Positions 30,671-40,408 of a stretch of 64,000 bases of DNA are shown here, in pieces. Below the pieces are notes generated by a model that saw only the letters and a list, made by a program, of their open reading frames with translations, had not been told where the DNA came from and searched no databases. Positions within the stretch are counted from its first letter, which is position 1, and the number at the start of each line of letters is the position of its first letter. The position numbers were made by a program, and so were the translations under genes. The DNA is taken from the NCBI RefSeq assembly GCF_025515275.1, contig NZ_JAOPFU010000010.1, positions 1-64,000 of the forward strand, given 5' to 3'. Origin of the DNA: Catenovulum sp. 2E275 (GTDB lineage: Bacteria; Pseudomonadota; Gammaproteobacteria; Enterobacterales; Alteromonadaceae).

Positions 30671-31137
30671 AAATTCAGTTAATCGCCGTAGGCCAAAAAA
30701 TGCCAGGCTGGGTTGAGCAAGGTTTTACTGAATACCAAAAGCGATTTGTGCGCGATTTTTCTCTGGAACTGGTTGAAATTCCGGCCGGTAAACGTGGAAA
30801 AAATGCAGATGTTAAACGCATTTTAGAAAAAGAAGGCGAGCAAATGTTAGCGGCTGTTGGTAAAGGCAATCGCATTGTGACGCTTGAAGTCACTGGTAAA
30901 GCGTGGACATCTCCCCAATTAGCTGAACAAATGCAAGCATGGCAATTGGATGGCCGTGATGTTAGTTTATTAGTTGGCGGGCCGGAAGGATTAGCGCCAG
31001 CTTGTATTGCTGCATCTGAACAAAAATGGTCATTGTCGGCATTAACTTTGCCTCATCCTATGGTGCGAATTATTGTAGCTGAAAGTTTGTATCGTGGCTG
31101 GAGTATTAACCAAAACCACCCGTACCACAGGGAATAA
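30667..31137 (+). CDS. rlmH: 23S rRNA (pseudouridine1915-N3)-methyltransferase RlmH
   Basis: This 156-aa SPOUT methyltransferase modifies pseudouridine 1915 in helix 69 of 23S rRNA, acting on the assembled 70S ribosome. Family features are the [16 protein letters not shown] opening, the SAM-site [11 protein letters not shown] and the C-terminal [15 protein letters not shown]. The length is exactly typical. It is coupled to rsfS and followed by mrdA after three bases. Confidence 0.96.
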   Translation: MKIQLIAVGQKMPGWVEQGFTEYQKRFVRDFSLELVEIPAGKRGKNADVKRILEKEGEQMLAAVGKGNRIVTLEVTGKAWTSPQLAEQMQAWQLDGRDVSLLVGGPEGLAPACIAASEQKWSLSALTLPHPMVRIIVAESLYRGWSINQNHPYHRE

Positions 31138-31140
31138 TTC

Positions 31141-33018
31141 ATGCTGAACTGGCGCAAACGAGTTGCAATTAGGGATCATTTAGCAGAGGCGAACCTGTTT
31201 TTAAGGCGAACCATTGTTGCGCTGGTCATTGTGTTGGTTTTAATTGGTAGCTTGGTAAAAAACCTGTATCACTTGCAGGTGGATAAATATCAGGATTATC
31301 AAACAAGGGCGGATGGCAACCGAATTAAAGTGCAGCCTTTAGCGCCAAACCGTGGATTAATTTATGACAGGTTTGGACGTATTCTCGCTGAAAACTCACC
31401 ATTTTATAGTTTGGAGGTTGTGCCTGAAGAAGTAAATAATATGGATAACTTAATAGTAGAACTGAGCCAGCTAATAGAGCTAGACCAAGATACTATTGAA
31501 GATTTTAAGAAAAATGTAGCTCAACAAAGGCGCAAATTTAAGCCCGTTACTTTAAAGTCGCAGTTAACTGAAGAAGAAACTGCAATTTTATCTGTTAATC
31601 AGCATGATTTACCGGGCGCTTATATTGAAGCTCGGCTTAAAAGATATTATCCCTATAAAGACCTAACAACTCATGCAATTGGCTACGTAGCCAAAATTAA
31701 CCAGCAAGATGCTGACAACCTAGAACTTGAAGGCAAAAGCGCCAATTACGAAGGTACTTTAGATATTGGGAAGTTGGGCGTTGAAAAATATTATGAAAGT
31801 ATTCTGCATGGTCAAGTGGGTTATCAAGAAGTTGAAGTAAACAATCGTGGACGTACTATTCGAACATTATCGCAGCAGCCCCCAAAACCTGGGCAAGACC
31901 TAGTTTTAAATTTAGACATTGATATGCAACAACTGGCTAAAGACGCCCTGGGCGAACGACGAGGTGCTATTGTTGTCTTAGATGCGAAAGATAATGGTAT
32001 TTTAGCTTTGTATAGCAACCCTAGTTATGATCCAAACTTATTTGTGCATGGCATTAGCAGTAAAAATTACAAAGCACTGTTGGATAATAAAAGTCGGCCA
32101 TTAATTAACCGTACAACTCAAGGTCGCTATCCCCCAGCTTCTACTATTAAGCCGCATTTAGGTTTATTGGGGCTGGAAGAAAACTTAGTGACTACCAAAA
32201 CTCGCATTTGGGATCCGGGGTATTATCAAATTAAAGGGATTGAACATAAGTACCGGGATTGGAAAACATGGGGACATGGTTGGGTTGATATTTACCGGGC
32301 GATAGAAGAATCGTGTGATGTTTATTATTACGATTTAGCGGTTCGTTTAGGAATGGATAAAATCTCTGACTTTATGACTCAGTTTGGTTTTGGAGAATTA
32401 ACTGGGGTTGATATATATGAAGAAACCAGTGCGACTATGCCATCTCGCGAATGGAAATATGGGCGGTTTCGTCAGCCTTGGTATGCTGGCGATACAGTTT
32501 CTATCGGTATTGGACAAGGATATTGGACAACAACCCCATTGCAATTGGCGACCAGCGTAAGTGTATTGGCAAATGAAGGTATTCATTATGAACCTAAATT
32601 ATTAAAAGCAACCCAAAATGAAACTGGAGTTTTGCCTGTACCTGCACAGGATAGACCGCCCATTCAAATAAATAATACGACTAACTGGCAAGTGATTAAA
32701 ACAGCCATGCAAGGTGTAGTTGAAAAAGTGACAGGATCGGGACATAAAGCTTATCAAGGTGTGGAGTATCATGCTGCAGGTAAAACCGGTACTGCACAGG
32801 TTATCGGGATTGCGCAGGATGAAGAGTATGATGCAGAAAAAATCGCCGAGAAATATCGAGATAATGCATTGTTTGTTGGTTTTGCTCCGGTTGATGAACC
32901 AAAAATAGCTGTTGCAGTGGTGATTGAAAATGTCGGTGGTGGTGGTAAAAATGCTGCACCAGTTGCTAGAACTATGATGGATTACTATTTTGCACACTAC
33001 GAAGAGGCCAAGCCATGA
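31141..33018 (+). CDS. mrdA: Penicillin-binding protein 2 (MrdA)
   Basis: This 625-aa transpeptidase crosslinks peptidoglycan during cell elongation. A cytoplasmic N-terminus and one anchoring helix (about 25-43) precede the PBP dimerisation domain and the transpeptidase domain. The active-site S334-T-I-K337 lies in PPASTIKP, where E. coli has PGSTVKP. The KTG motif is at 548-550. RodA, its glycosyltransferase partner, follows with an ATGA overlap, so the elongasome pair is co-translated. Confidence 0.96.
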   Translation: MLNWRKRVAIRDHLAEANLFLRRTIVALVIVLVLIGSLVKNLYHLQVDKYQDYQTRADGNRIKVQPLAPNRGLIYDRFGRILAENSPFYSLEVVPEEVNNMDNLIVELSQLIELDQDTIEDFKKNVAQQRRKFKPVTLKSQLTEEETAILSVNQHDLPGAYIEARLKRYYPYKDLTTHAIGYVAKINQQDADNLELEGKSANYEGTLDIGKLGVEKYYESILHGQVGYQEVEVNNRGRTIRTLSQQPPKPGQDLVLNLDIDMQQLAKDALGERRGAIVVLDAKDNGILALYSNPSYDPNLFVHGISSKNYKALLDNKSRPLINRTTQGRYPPASTIKPHLGLLGLEENLVTTKTRIWDPGYYQIKGIEHKYRDWKTWGHGWVDIYRAIEESCDVYYYDLAVRLGMDKISDFMTQFGFGELTGVDIYEETSATMPSREWKYGRFRQPWYAGDTVSIGIGQGYWTTTPLQLATSVSVLANEGIHYEPKLLKATQNETGVLPVPAQDRPPIQINNTTNWQVIKTAMQGVVEKVTGSGHKAYQGVEYHAAGKTGTAQVIGIAQDEEYDAEKIAEKYRDNALFVGFAPVDEPKIAVAVVIENVGGGGKNAAPVARTMMDYYFAHYEEAKP

Positions 33019-34124
33019 GTGCGGAAGTTGGTAGAAAGCCTAATATCTGGCAAAAAATTCATATAGACCGGCCTTTATTAGCTGGTTTATTAACATTGAG
33101 CATAGTTGGCTTATTTATTATTTATAGTGCATCAGGACAAGATTGGGATTTAATTATTCGCCAGCTAACTCGATTAGGAATTTCATTAGGGGTTATGTTT
33201 GCTATTGCTCAAGTTCCGCCATCTTTTTATCAAAGGTGGGCTGTGCCCTTTTTTATTATCGGATGTGCTTTATTAGTTGGGGTGTTAGTTTTTGGGGTAA
33301 TAGGCAAGGGCGCAAGGCGCTGGATTGATATTGGGGTAACCCGGATTCAACCCTCTGAAATTATGAAACTTGCAGTGCCTATTATGATTGCTTGGTTTAT
33401 TGCCCGTAAACCCCTACCGCCTAAAATTGGATATTCTTTATTTGGACTTGCATTAATAATCATCCCAACATTACTAATTGCTAAGCAACCAGATCTAGGG
33501 ACTTCTTTATTAATTGCAACTTCGGGTTTGTTTGTTATTTTTTTATCCGGTCTGAGTTGGCGATTAATTAGTGGCTTTGTTGTTGCTATGCCTGCTGTAG
33601 GCGCTGCTCTTTGGTTTTTTTATATGCATGATTATCAAAAAAACCGTGTTCTGACGTTTTTAAACCCTGAATCTGATCCTTTAGGCGCTGGTTATCATAT
33701 TATTCAATCTAAAATTGCAATTGGTTCTGGTGGGTTATGGGGTAAAGGTTGGTTACAAGGGACGCAGTCACAATTAGAGTTTTTACCAGAGCGACATACA
33801 GATTTTATTTTTGCAGTATTTTCAGAAGAGTTTGGCTTATTTGGCATTTTGGCTTTACTTTCAATTTATTTATATATAGTGCTGCGCGGTATGGTTATTT
33901 CTGTGAGGGCGCAAGATGCATTTAGCCGTTTATTAGCTGGCAGTATCACACTGACATTTTTTGTTTATGTATTTGTGAATATGGGCATGGTCTCCGGCAT
34001 TTTACCCGTTGTTGGTGTACCTTTGCCTTTAGTTAGTTATGGTGGTACATCTATGATAACTTTGATGGCTGGTTTTGGCATTTTGATGGCAATTAGTACA
34101 CAAAGAAAAGTATTTACCAGTTAA
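33015..34124 (+). CDS. rodA: Rod-shape peptidoglycan glycosyltransferase RodA (MrdB)
   Basis: This 369-aa SEDS-family integral membrane protein has about ten helices. SEDS hallmarks are GARRWIDIGVTRIQPSEIMKL (split near residues 99-118), the segment KQPDLGTSLLI and the C-terminal PLPLVSYGGTSM. It polymerises glycan strands from lipid II together with PBP2. The stop shares a base with the first ATG of rlpA. Confidence 0.96.
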   Translation: MSAEVGRKPNIWQKIHIDRPLLAGLLTLSIVGLFIIYSASGQDWDLIIRQLTRLGISLGVMFAIAQVPPSFYQRWAVPFFIIGCALLVGVLVFGVIGKGARRWIDIGVTRIQPSEIMKLAVPIMIAWFIARKPLPPKIGYSLFGLALIIIPTLLIAKQPDLGTSLLIATSGLFVIFLSGLSWRLISGFVVAMPAVGAALWFFYMHDYQKNRVLTFLNPESDPLGAGYHIIQSKIAIGSGGLWGKGWLQGTQSQLEFLPERHTDFIFAVFSEEFGLFGILALLSIYLYIVLRGMVISVRAQDAFSRLLAGSITLTFFVYVFVNMGMVSGILPVVGVPLPLVSYGGTSMITLMAGFGILMAISTQRKVFTS

Positions 34125-34138
34125 TGTTTGAGTCAGGT

Positions 34139-34930
34139 ATGAAAATATCGGTTAACAGTTTATTTGGCGTGTTGTTGATTGCTGGATTAAATGGGTGTGG
34201 ATCAACCCCTAAAAACCCAAATGATGGTCGTTATCATATATCTCAGGATATAGCACCGGACAGGTTGCCTCAGGATCACGAAATGATAGATCCGACCCCT
34301 ATTTATGAAGTGCCAAGCCGCGGTGGTAATAAAGATTATCAGGTGCTTGGTAAGCATTATAAAGTGCTTAAAACGTCAGAAGGGTTTAGTGAAGAGGGAG
34401 TTGCGTCTTGGTATGGCAAAAAGTTTCATGGCCATTTAACCTCTAATGGCGAAACTTACGATATGTTTGCCATGAGCGCCGCACATAAAACTTTGCCTCT
34501 GCCCACTTATGTTAAAGTCACCAACCTTGCTAATAATAAACAAGCTATTGTGAGAGTAAATGACAGAGGGCCGTTTCACGATGGCCGAATTATCGATTTA
34601 TCTTACGCGGCCGCTTTTAAATTAGGGGTTACTAAATCCGGCACTGCAAAAGTAAAAATTGAAGCTTTGCATTCAGCGCCGGGGTTTTATGTAGAAGTTG
34701 AAAATGCACAGCAACAGGCCGAGTTATCAGATAAATCTGCCGCGATTGCTGCTTTGTTTCAAATTCCAACCAAAGTCATTGAATCGAGTGGGGCATTTAG
34801 GTTAATTGCCGGGCCGTTAACCGAGCAAAGTCAGGCGATGGATTTGGTGAATAACTTAAATCAGTCTGGTTATCCGCAAGCAAAAATTTATCAGCCGAAA
34901 CAAAATCTATTGCAACTAAATCCAAATTAA
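34139..34930 (+). CDS. rlpA: Septal ring lytic transglycosylase RlpA family lipoprotein
   Basis: This lipoprotein has a signal ending LIAGLNGC. The double-psi beta-barrel (GVASWYGKKFHGHLTSNGE across about 95-115 and VRVNDRGPFHDGRIIDLSY) carries the catalytic-type Asp of RlpA enzymes. The C-terminal 60 residues look like a short, weakly conserved SPOR domain. RlpA cleaves denuded glycan strands or sits at the septum, depending on species. I chose the ATG at 34139 because it gives a standard lipoprotein signal. The ATG at 34124, overlapping the rodA stop, would add five residues. Confidence 0.9.
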   Translation: MKISVNSLFGVLLIAGLNGCGSTPKNPNDGRYHISQDIAPDRLPQDHEMIDPTPIYEVPSRGGNKDYQVLGKHYKVLKTSEGFSEEGVASWYGKKFHGHLTSNGETYDMFAMSAAHKTLPLPTYVKVTNLANNKQAIVRVNDRGPFHDGRIIDLSYAAAFKLGVTKSGTAKVKIEALHSAPGFYVEVENAQQQAELSDKSAAIAALFQIPTKVIESSGAFRLIAGPLTEQSQAMDLVNNLNQSGYPQAKIYQPKQNLLQLNPN

Positions 34931-34993
34931 AGGCTCTATGATATAGATCTATTTCTCATAATTTGGATTTGCACTGTGAATCAAATCTGAACT

Positions 34994-35002
34994 TGTTATA
35001 AT
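34994..35002 (+). promoter_or_regulatory. Extended -10 promoter of dacA
   Basis: TGTTATAAT at 34994-35002 is a perfect TATAAT with an extended TGn element. The -35 region (near 34974) is poor, as often with extended -10 promoters. The predicted leader before dacA is about 45 bases. Confidence 0.55.
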
Positions 35003-35055
35003 CAGCGAATAGTGCCACGAGAGTGGATAAAATTAAAATCAGTTAACTTATAAGA

Positions 35056-36213
35056 ATGAATATGAAAATCCTCAATACTTTATTTTCTGTCGCTTCTGCC
35101 TCTTTACTTCTTGTTCATTTCCAATCTGCGGCGGTTACGCCAACCCCACCGAAAGTCAATGCTAAAGGCCATATCTTAATTGACTACAATACGGGTTATG
35201 TTATTTCAGAAGAAAATGCAGATATGCAATTAAATCCGGCATCATTAACCAAAATGATGACCAGTTACGTGATTGGTTTAGAAATTAAAGCAGGTAATGT
35301 TAAACCTACGGATTTAGTGACAGTTAGTGAAAATGCTTGGGCAAAAAACTTCCCTGAATCATCAAAAATGTTTATTGAAGTGGGTAAACAAATTCCGGTA
35401 GAAGATTTAAACCGCGGGATAATTATTCAGTCTGGTAATGATGCTTGTGTCGCAATGGCTGAGCATATCGCTGGTACAGAGGGAGCATTTGCGTCATTGA
35501 TGAATGCACATGCTGAAAAGCTAGGAATGACTCAAAGTCATTTTGAAAATAGCCACGGTTTAACCGCATCTGATCACTACACAACGCCTCGTGACATGTC
35601 AAAACTAGCGGTTGCTTTAATTCGTGATGTGCCAGACGAATATGCGATTTATAAAGAAAAATCATTCACCTATAACGGAATTAAACAATACAACCGTAAT
35701 AGCTTGTTATGGGATAAAAGTTTAGATGTGGATGGTATTAAAACCGGCCATACCGAAGCGGCGGGTTATAGCTTAATTACCTCTGCAACTAAAGGTGATA
35801 TGCGTTTGGTTTCTGTGGTAATGGGTACTGAATCAGAGCGTGCTCGTAAAGAAGAAAATAAAAAATTACTCAATTATGGTTTCCGCTTTTTTGAAACCAT
35901 TACACCGTATGAAGCCGGTACTAAGTTTGCAGACCAGCAAGTTTGGATGGGCGCTCAAGATACAGTTCAGTTAGGTATTGCGCAAGATACTATGATCACC
36001 ATTGCGCGTGGTCAGCGCAAAAACTTAAAGGCAAATATTCAGCTGGATCAAGAGCTAATTGCACCTATTCAAAAAGGCACTGTGGTGGGTAAGTTATTTT
36101 TACAGGTTGAAGGCGAAGATGTTGCACAATATCCTTTAGTTGCGCTAGAAAGCGTAGAAGAAGGCGGTATGTTCAGCAAAGCAATCGACTATATTAAAAT
36201 GCAGTTAAAATAA
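35056..36213 (+). CDS. dacA: D-alanyl-D-alanine carboxypeptidase (PBP5/6 type)
   Basis: This 385-aa periplasmic enzyme trims the terminal D-Ala from peptidoglycan pentapeptides. A signal peptide (cut near residue 25) is followed by the peptidase S11 motifs S63-L-T-K66, S126-G-N128 and K229-T-G231. A beta-rich C-terminal domain ends in a likely amphipathic membrane anchor (FSKAIDYIKMQLK). A second in-frame ATG two codons in is also possible. The gene has its own promoter and is followed by a strong terminator. Confidence 0.95.
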   Translation: MNMKILNTLFSVASASLLLVHFQSAAVTPTPPKVNAKGHILIDYNTGYVISEENADMQLNPASLTKMMTSYVIGLEIKAGNVKPTDLVTVSENAWAKNFPESSKMFIEVGKQIPVEDLNRGIIIQSGNDACVAMAEHIAGTEGAFASLMNAHAEKLGMTQSHFENSHGLTASDHYTTPRDMSKLAVALIRDVPDEYAIYKEKSFTYNGIKQYNRNSLLWDKSLDVDGIKTGHTEAAGYSLITSATKGDMRLVSVVMGTESERARKEENKKLLNYGFRFFETITPYEAGTKFADQQVWMGAQDTVQLGIAQDTMITIARGQRKNLKANIQLDQELIAPIQKGTVVGKLFLQVEGEDVAQYPLVALESVEEGGMFSKAIDYIKMQLK

Positions 36214-36235
36214 GTTTTATTTTATACAAATCAAT

Positions 36236-36278
36236 AAAAGCGCAGTTAGTTTATCTGAACTGCGCTTTTGTTTTTTTA
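36236..36278 (+). terminator. Rho-independent terminator after dacA
   Basis: A perfect 12-bp stem (36236-36247 with 36258-36269) with a 10-base loop is followed by GTTTTTTT. This is one of the clearest terminators in the window. Confidence 0.92.
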
Positions 36279-36437
36279 ATCCTGCCAGAATTTTTATATA
36301 ATACCCCATCGTTTATTTTGCTAATCACAGAGTTCAGCTTGTTTATAGTGGTTATAACCGAAAGCCGCTTTAAATCACCTCTTAGTTCAGCAAAATTTCA
36401 AGTATGATGTTTGTTCACGATAGCTTGTGTGAGTGTT

Positions 36438-36701
36438 ATGAAAACCAAATTTGATGAATTATTAGAGTTTCCTTGTCAGTTTCCGTTTAAAGTTTTAGGG
36501 CTGGCAGATGATAAATTAATGGATAAAGTTGTGACTGTGGTACAGCAGCATGCGCCGGGTGATTATCGCCCAACGTCCAAACCAAGTGGTAAAGGAAACT
36601 TTCAATCAGTCACCATTACCATTCAGGCACAAAGTAAAGAGCAGCTCGAAACTTTGTATAAAGCCTTGGCTGAAATTGATACCGTACGTATGGTTATGTA
36701 G
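36438..36701 (+). CDS. ybeD: YbeD-family (DUF493) protein
   Basis: This 87-aa protein matches YbeD, including [19 protein letters not shown] (start), [17 protein letters not shown] and a final VRMVM. It has an ACT-like fold in E. coli. Its biochemical role is not settled. The ATG at 36438 gives the exact family length; an upstream in-frame start would add nine residues. A TATGAT -10-like box lies at 36403-36408. LipB follows 22 bases later, the conserved neighbourhood. Confidence 0.9.
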   Translation: MKTKFDELLEFPCQFPFKVLGLADDKLMDKVVTVVQQHAPGDYRPTSKPSGKGNFQSVTITIQAQSKEQLETLYKALAEIDTVRMVM

Positions 36702-36723
36702 GCAATAACCTGAGGTTGCTATT

Positions 36724-37380
36724 TTGGAAACAACTCAACAACTTATAGTTCGACAGTTAGGTGTTCGCCCTTACGAGTCAACCTTGCAACTGATGCAGGA
36801 TTTTACTCAACAAAGAGACGATAACACAGCGGATGAACTTTGGTGGGTGGAACATCCCAGCGTATTTACTCAGGGACAAGCCGGAAAAGCTGAGCATGTT
36901 TTAATGCCGGGTGATATTCCAGTGGTGAAAGCCGACCGTGGTGGTCAGGTCACTTATCACGGGCCAGGGCAATTAGTGGGTTATACACTCATTAATATTC
37001 GCCGAAAAGGCATTGGCGTACGCCAGCTTGTAAGCATTATTGAAAACAGCATAGTCAATATTTTAACGCCTTTTTCAATTAACGCTTACCCTAAGCCGGA
37101 CGCGCCTGGTGTTTATGTTGATAATTGCAAAATAGCTTCATTAGGATTAAGAATTAGACGCGGTTGTTCTTTTCATGGCTTAGCTTTAAATATTAATATG
37201 GATTTATCGCCTTTTTTGCGAATTAACCCTTGTGGTTATCAGGGATTGAAAATGACTCAAACCAGTCAATTAAATGGCCCTCATACCGTGATGGAAGCCA
37301 GCCAGTTACTGACCGAAGAATTTAAAAAGCAACTTGCGTATCAAGAGATTGTTGAACAGGTAGGATTTAATAATGAATAA
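36724..37380 (+). CDS. lipB: Lipoyl(octanoyl) transferase LipB
   Basis: This 218-aa enzyme moves octanoate from acyl-carrier protein to lipoyl domains. The family block [17 protein letters not shown] is followed by the catalytic Lys136 ([10 protein letters not shown]) and Cys170 (INPCGYQG). The start is TTG, with GAGG about nine bases upstream. Its 3' end overlaps lipA by eight bases, so the two steps of lipoate synthesis are translationally coupled. Confidence 0.95.
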   Translation: METTQQLIVRQLGVRPYESTLQLMQDFTQQRDDNTADELWWVEHPSVFTQGQAGKAEHVLMPGDIPVVKADRGGQVTYHGPGQLVGYTLINIRRKGIGVRQLVSIIENSIVNILTPFSINAYPKPDAPGVYVDNCKIASLGLRIRRGCSFHGLALNINMDLSPFLRINPCGYQGLKMTQTSQLNGPHTVMEASQLLTEEFKKQLAYQEIVEQVGFNNE

Positions 37381-38338
37381 ACCAGCACGCCCTGAAGCCG
37401 GCGTAAAAATGCGTGACCAAGATAAAATGCGCTTAATTCCGGTACAAATTATTCCCACTGAAAAGTCGGAAATGTTGCGTAAGCCGGATTGGATTAAAAT
37501 TAAATTACCGCCAACAACTGAAAAAATCGATCACATTAAAAAAACCATGCGTAAAAATGGTTTACATTCAGTGTGTGAAGAAGCATCTTGCCCTAATTTA
37601 GCTGAGTGTTTTAACCACGGCACAGCTACATTTATGATTTTAGGCGATATTTGTACACGTCGTTGTCCGTTTTGTGATGTTGCGCATGGTCGCCCGCTAG
37701 AACCGGATGCTGATGAGCCAGAAAAGCTAGGTAAAACTATAGGTGAAATGGGTCTTAAATATGTGGTGATCACCTCGGTAGACAGAGACGATTTACGGGA
37801 TGGTGGCGCACAGCATTTTGTTGATTGTATTGATGCGATCCGTAAATACAGCCCAGAGATTAAAATTGAAGTTTTAGTACCGGACTTTCGTGGCCGAATG
37901 GATGTTGCGCTGGAAATATTAAATACCAGCCCACCAGATGTATTTAATCATAATTTAGAAACTGCACCTCGTTTATATAAAATGGCGCGCCCAGGTGCTA
38001 ATTATAAATGGTCGTTAGAGTTATTACGTAAGTTTAAAGAAGCTAACCCAGATGTGCCGACTAAATCAGGTTTAATGATGGGCATGGGCGAGACTAACGA
38101 AGAAATTATTGAAGTATTAAAAGACCTGCGTGAACATAATGTGGATATGCTCACGCTTGGGCAATACTTACAACCGTCAAAACACCATTTACCGGTTAAG
38201 CGCTATGTTCACCCAAGTGAATTTGATGAATTAGGTAAAATTGCTGATGGTTTAGGCTTTAGCCACGCCGCCAGTGGTCCTATGGTGCGCTCAAGTTATC
38301 ATGCTGATAAACAGGCTGCCGGTGAAGAAGTTAAATAA
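37373..38338 (+). CDS. lipA: Lipoyl synthase LipA
   Basis: This 321-aa radical-SAM enzyme inserts two sulfurs into the octanoyl chain. The auxiliary cluster Cys are C68, C73 and C79 ([12 protein letters not shown]), and the radical-SAM Cys are C94, C98 and C101 (CTRRCPFC). The final conserved Ser of the auxiliary site lies in MVRSSYHAD. It is the last gene of the plus-strand run and is followed by a bidirectional terminator. Confidence 0.97.
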   Translation: MNKPARPEAGVKMRDQDKMRLIPVQIIPTEKSEMLRKPDWIKIKLPPTTEKIDHIKKTMRKNGLHSVCEEASCPNLAECFNHGTATFMILGDICTRRCPFCDVAHGRPLEPDADEPEKLGKTIGEMGLKYVVITSVDRDDLRDGGAQHFVDCIDAIRKYSPEIKIEVLVPDFRGRMDVALEILNTSPPDVFNHNLETAPRLYKMARPGANYKWSLELLRKFKEANPDVPTKSGLMMGMGETNEEIIEVLKDLREHNVDMLTLGQYLQPSKHHLPVKRYVHPSEFDELGKIADGLGFSHAASGPMVRSSYHADKQAAGEEVK

Positions 38339-38443
38339 CCACTAGAAAACGAAATTAAACTAACGGCCAGTCAATTTAAAGCTTTAACTAACTTCTTTTC
38401 CAGAGTTGAGGTTAAATAACCATTTTTAAGCTTTTGTTTTAGT

Positions 38444-38474
38444 TTAAAAGTCCGGGAAAGCCCCGGACTTTTAA
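38444..38474. terminator. Bidirectional terminator between lipA and the FKBP gene
   Basis: A perfect 13-bp stem (38444-38456 with 38462-38474) with a GC-rich core and a 5-base loop is flanked by T-rich sequence on each side. It serves the two converging genes. Confidence 0.9.
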
Positions 38475-38492
38475 TTTCTTAACTCGTTTGAG

Positions 38493-38831
38493 TTAATCGT
38501 CTCTGGTTAATACTTCTAATAACTCTATTTCAAAACTTAAATCTGAATTAGGCGGAATTTTATCGCCAATTTGGCGTTCGCCATAAGCTAATTCTGCCGG
38601 TACTTCGAGTTTACGTTTGCCGCCTACTTTCATCCCGATAATGCCTTGATCCCAGCCTTTAATAACCCGGCCTGTGCCAATAACACATTGGAAAGCCTGA
38701 CCTTTATCGTACGATGAATCAAATTGAGTGCCATCAGCTAAACAGCCGCGGTAATGAGTGGTAATAAGCGCCCCTTTTACTGCTGTTTTACCATCGCCTA
38801 GTTCGATATCTGTAATTTTTAACTCTGCCAT
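38493..38831 (-). CDS. FKBP-type peptidyl-prolyl cis-trans isomerase
   Basis: This 112-aa protein is a single FKBP domain without a signal peptide, so it is cytoplasmic. Typical features are THYRGCLADGTQFDSSYDKG, VIKGWDQGIIGMKVGGKRKL (each within the FK506-binding fold) and the ending LSFEIELLEVL. It accelerates proline isomerisation during folding. It stands alone on the minus strand between lipA and the NADH dehydrogenase gene. Confidence 0.93.
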   Translation of the reverse strand: MAELKITDIELGDGKTAVKGALITTHYRGCLADGTQFDSSYDKGQAFQCVIGTGRVIKGWDQGIIGMKVGGKRKLEVPAELAYGERQIGDKIPPNSDLSFEIELLEVLTRDD

Positions 38832-39058
38832 TTTTTAACCTTAAATTTGTATCTAATTTGTTGATAATGATAAAGGTTTTTTATTCAGGTTTAAAACTTT
38901 TATGACGATTCAGGCTTTATTTAATTTATATGCAAGCGTTAATTGCAGTTAGTTCTGAGTTGATGCAAGATAGCTTGCACAGGTTATTTTTCTTTATATC
39001 TAAGCGTTTTATTTGTTTAGATTGTTTAGGTATAAAACTTTAAAATTTGAGGATTATC

Positions 39059-40348
39059 ATGGCTAAACAAATTGTTATTGTGGGTGGTGGCGCTGGTGGT
39101 TTAGAGCTGGCAACTCAGCTTGGTAATAAATACAAAAATAACGCATCGGTTGATGTTTTATTGTTAGATAAATACCCGTTTCATATTTGGAAACCTTTGT
39201 ATCATGAAGTGGCAACTGGCTCTTTAGATGTGGATATGGATGGTGTCGATTTTCGAGCCCATGCTGCTAACAATCATTTTGAGTTTCAGCTAGGTGAATT
39301 AAAAGGTTTAGATAGAGAAAGCCAAACTGTTCAGCTTGAAGCCATTTTTAGCAAAACCGGTGAAGAGATTGTACCCGAGCGAGAAATTCATTACGATTAT
39401 TTGGTATTGGCGATTGGCTCTATTACTAATGATTTTGGCACTCCGGGCGTTAAAGAGCATTGTTTAACTTTAGATACGACCAGTCAGGCAGAAAAATTCC
39501 ACCAAAAAATTCTTAATGAGTTTTTAAAAATAAAAGTCTCCGATGGCAATGATCCGCTTAAAATTGCTATTGTAGGCGCGGGTGCAACCGGAGTTGAATT
39601 ATCGGCTGAGCTTTATAAAGTCACTGATTTATTAAAAGTATATGGGTTTAAAAACGTAAATCGTCACTCTATCCAAGTCACTATTATTGAAGCATCTGAC
39701 CGTATTTTGGGCGCATTACCTGAGCGAATTTCTGATTCTGCGAGTAAAATTTTAACTCAGTTAGGGGTTGAGCTTAAAACCAAAACTATGGTTAAACAGG
39801 TAATGGCTGACGGAGTATTGATTAATGATGATCAAAAGTTGGATGCGAATATTACCGTTTGGTGTGCAGGGGTTAAAGGGGCAGATGTACTTAAAAATAT
39901 TGGCGGATTAAATACCAATAAAATTAATCAGATTGTTGTTAACCCTTATATGCAATCGGATGAAGATGAACATATTTTTGCTTTGGGTGATTGTGCGAGT
40001 TTTAAACAAAAAGATGGCAGCTTTGTGCCGCCAAGAGCACAATCGGCGCACCAAATGGCAAAAACAGTCAGTCAGAATATTCAAAATTTAATTGCTGAAA
40101 AACCACTGGTTGAGTTTGTTTATAAAGATAAAGGCTCATTGGTTTCGTTTGCTGATTATACCTCTGTTGGGTTTTTATCCAGCGTGACCAATAAAAAAGT
40201 ATTTGTTGAAGGTTCTATTGCCCGGCATTTATATATTTCTTTATATCGTTTACACCAAGCCGCGTTGCATGGATATTTAAAAATGTTGCTATTAATGCTG
40301 GTTGGCAGAATTAACCGCAGGCTCAGACCTTTATTAAAACTGCATTAA
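39059..40348 (+). CDS. ndh: NADH:ubiquinone oxidoreductase, type II (NDH-2)
   Basis: This 429-aa non-proton-pumping NADH dehydrogenase passes electrons to ubiquinone. The FAD-binding IVGGGAGGLELA opens the protein, and the NAD(P)H-binding IVGAGATGVELSAEL lies near residue 175. The late FAD segment is ALGDCASF. The C-terminus is an amphipathic membrane-associating region rich in Leu and Arg. The ATG at 39059 has GAGG six bases upstream; the TTG upstream of it is unlikely. A small hairpin (38964-38979) lies in the leader region. Confidence 0.93.
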   Translation: MAKQIVIVGGGAGGLELATQLGNKYKNNASVDVLLLDKYPFHIWKPLYHEVATGSLDVDMDGVDFRAHAANNHFEFQLGELKGLDRESQTVQLEAIFSKTGEEIVPEREIHYDYLVLAIGSITNDFGTPGVKEHCLTLDTTSQAEKFHQKILNEFLKIKVSDGNDPLKIAIVGAGATGVELSAELYKVTDLLKVYGFKNVNRHSIQVTIIEASDRILGALPERISDSASKILTQLGVELKTKTMVKQVMADGVLINDDQKLDANITVWCAGVKGADVLKNIGGLNTNKINQIVVNPYMQSDEDEHIFALGDCASFKQKDGSFVPPRAQSAHQMAKTVSQNIQNLIAEKPLVEFVYKDKGSLVSFADYTSVGFLSSVTNKKVFVEGSIARHLYISLYRLHQAALHGYLKMLLLMLVGRINRRLRPLLKLH

Positions 40349-40365
40349 TTGTAAAAACGTATAAT

Positions 40366-40398
40366 AAAGCCGACTGAAAATGCCGGCTTTTATTTTAT
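40366..40398 (+). terminator. Terminator after ndh
   Basis: AAAGCCG (40366-40372) pairs with CGGCTTT (40384-40390) and is followed by TATTTTATT. It lies between ndh and the converging DUF1080 gene and may act in both directions. Confidence 0.7.
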
Positions 40399-40408
40399 TG
40401 ATTTAGCT

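Noticed and set aside
32602-32997. 131-codon open frame on the minus strand inside mrdA
   Set aside because: It is antisense to the transpeptidase domain of PBP2 and rich in Cys, Ile and Ser from reversed codons.
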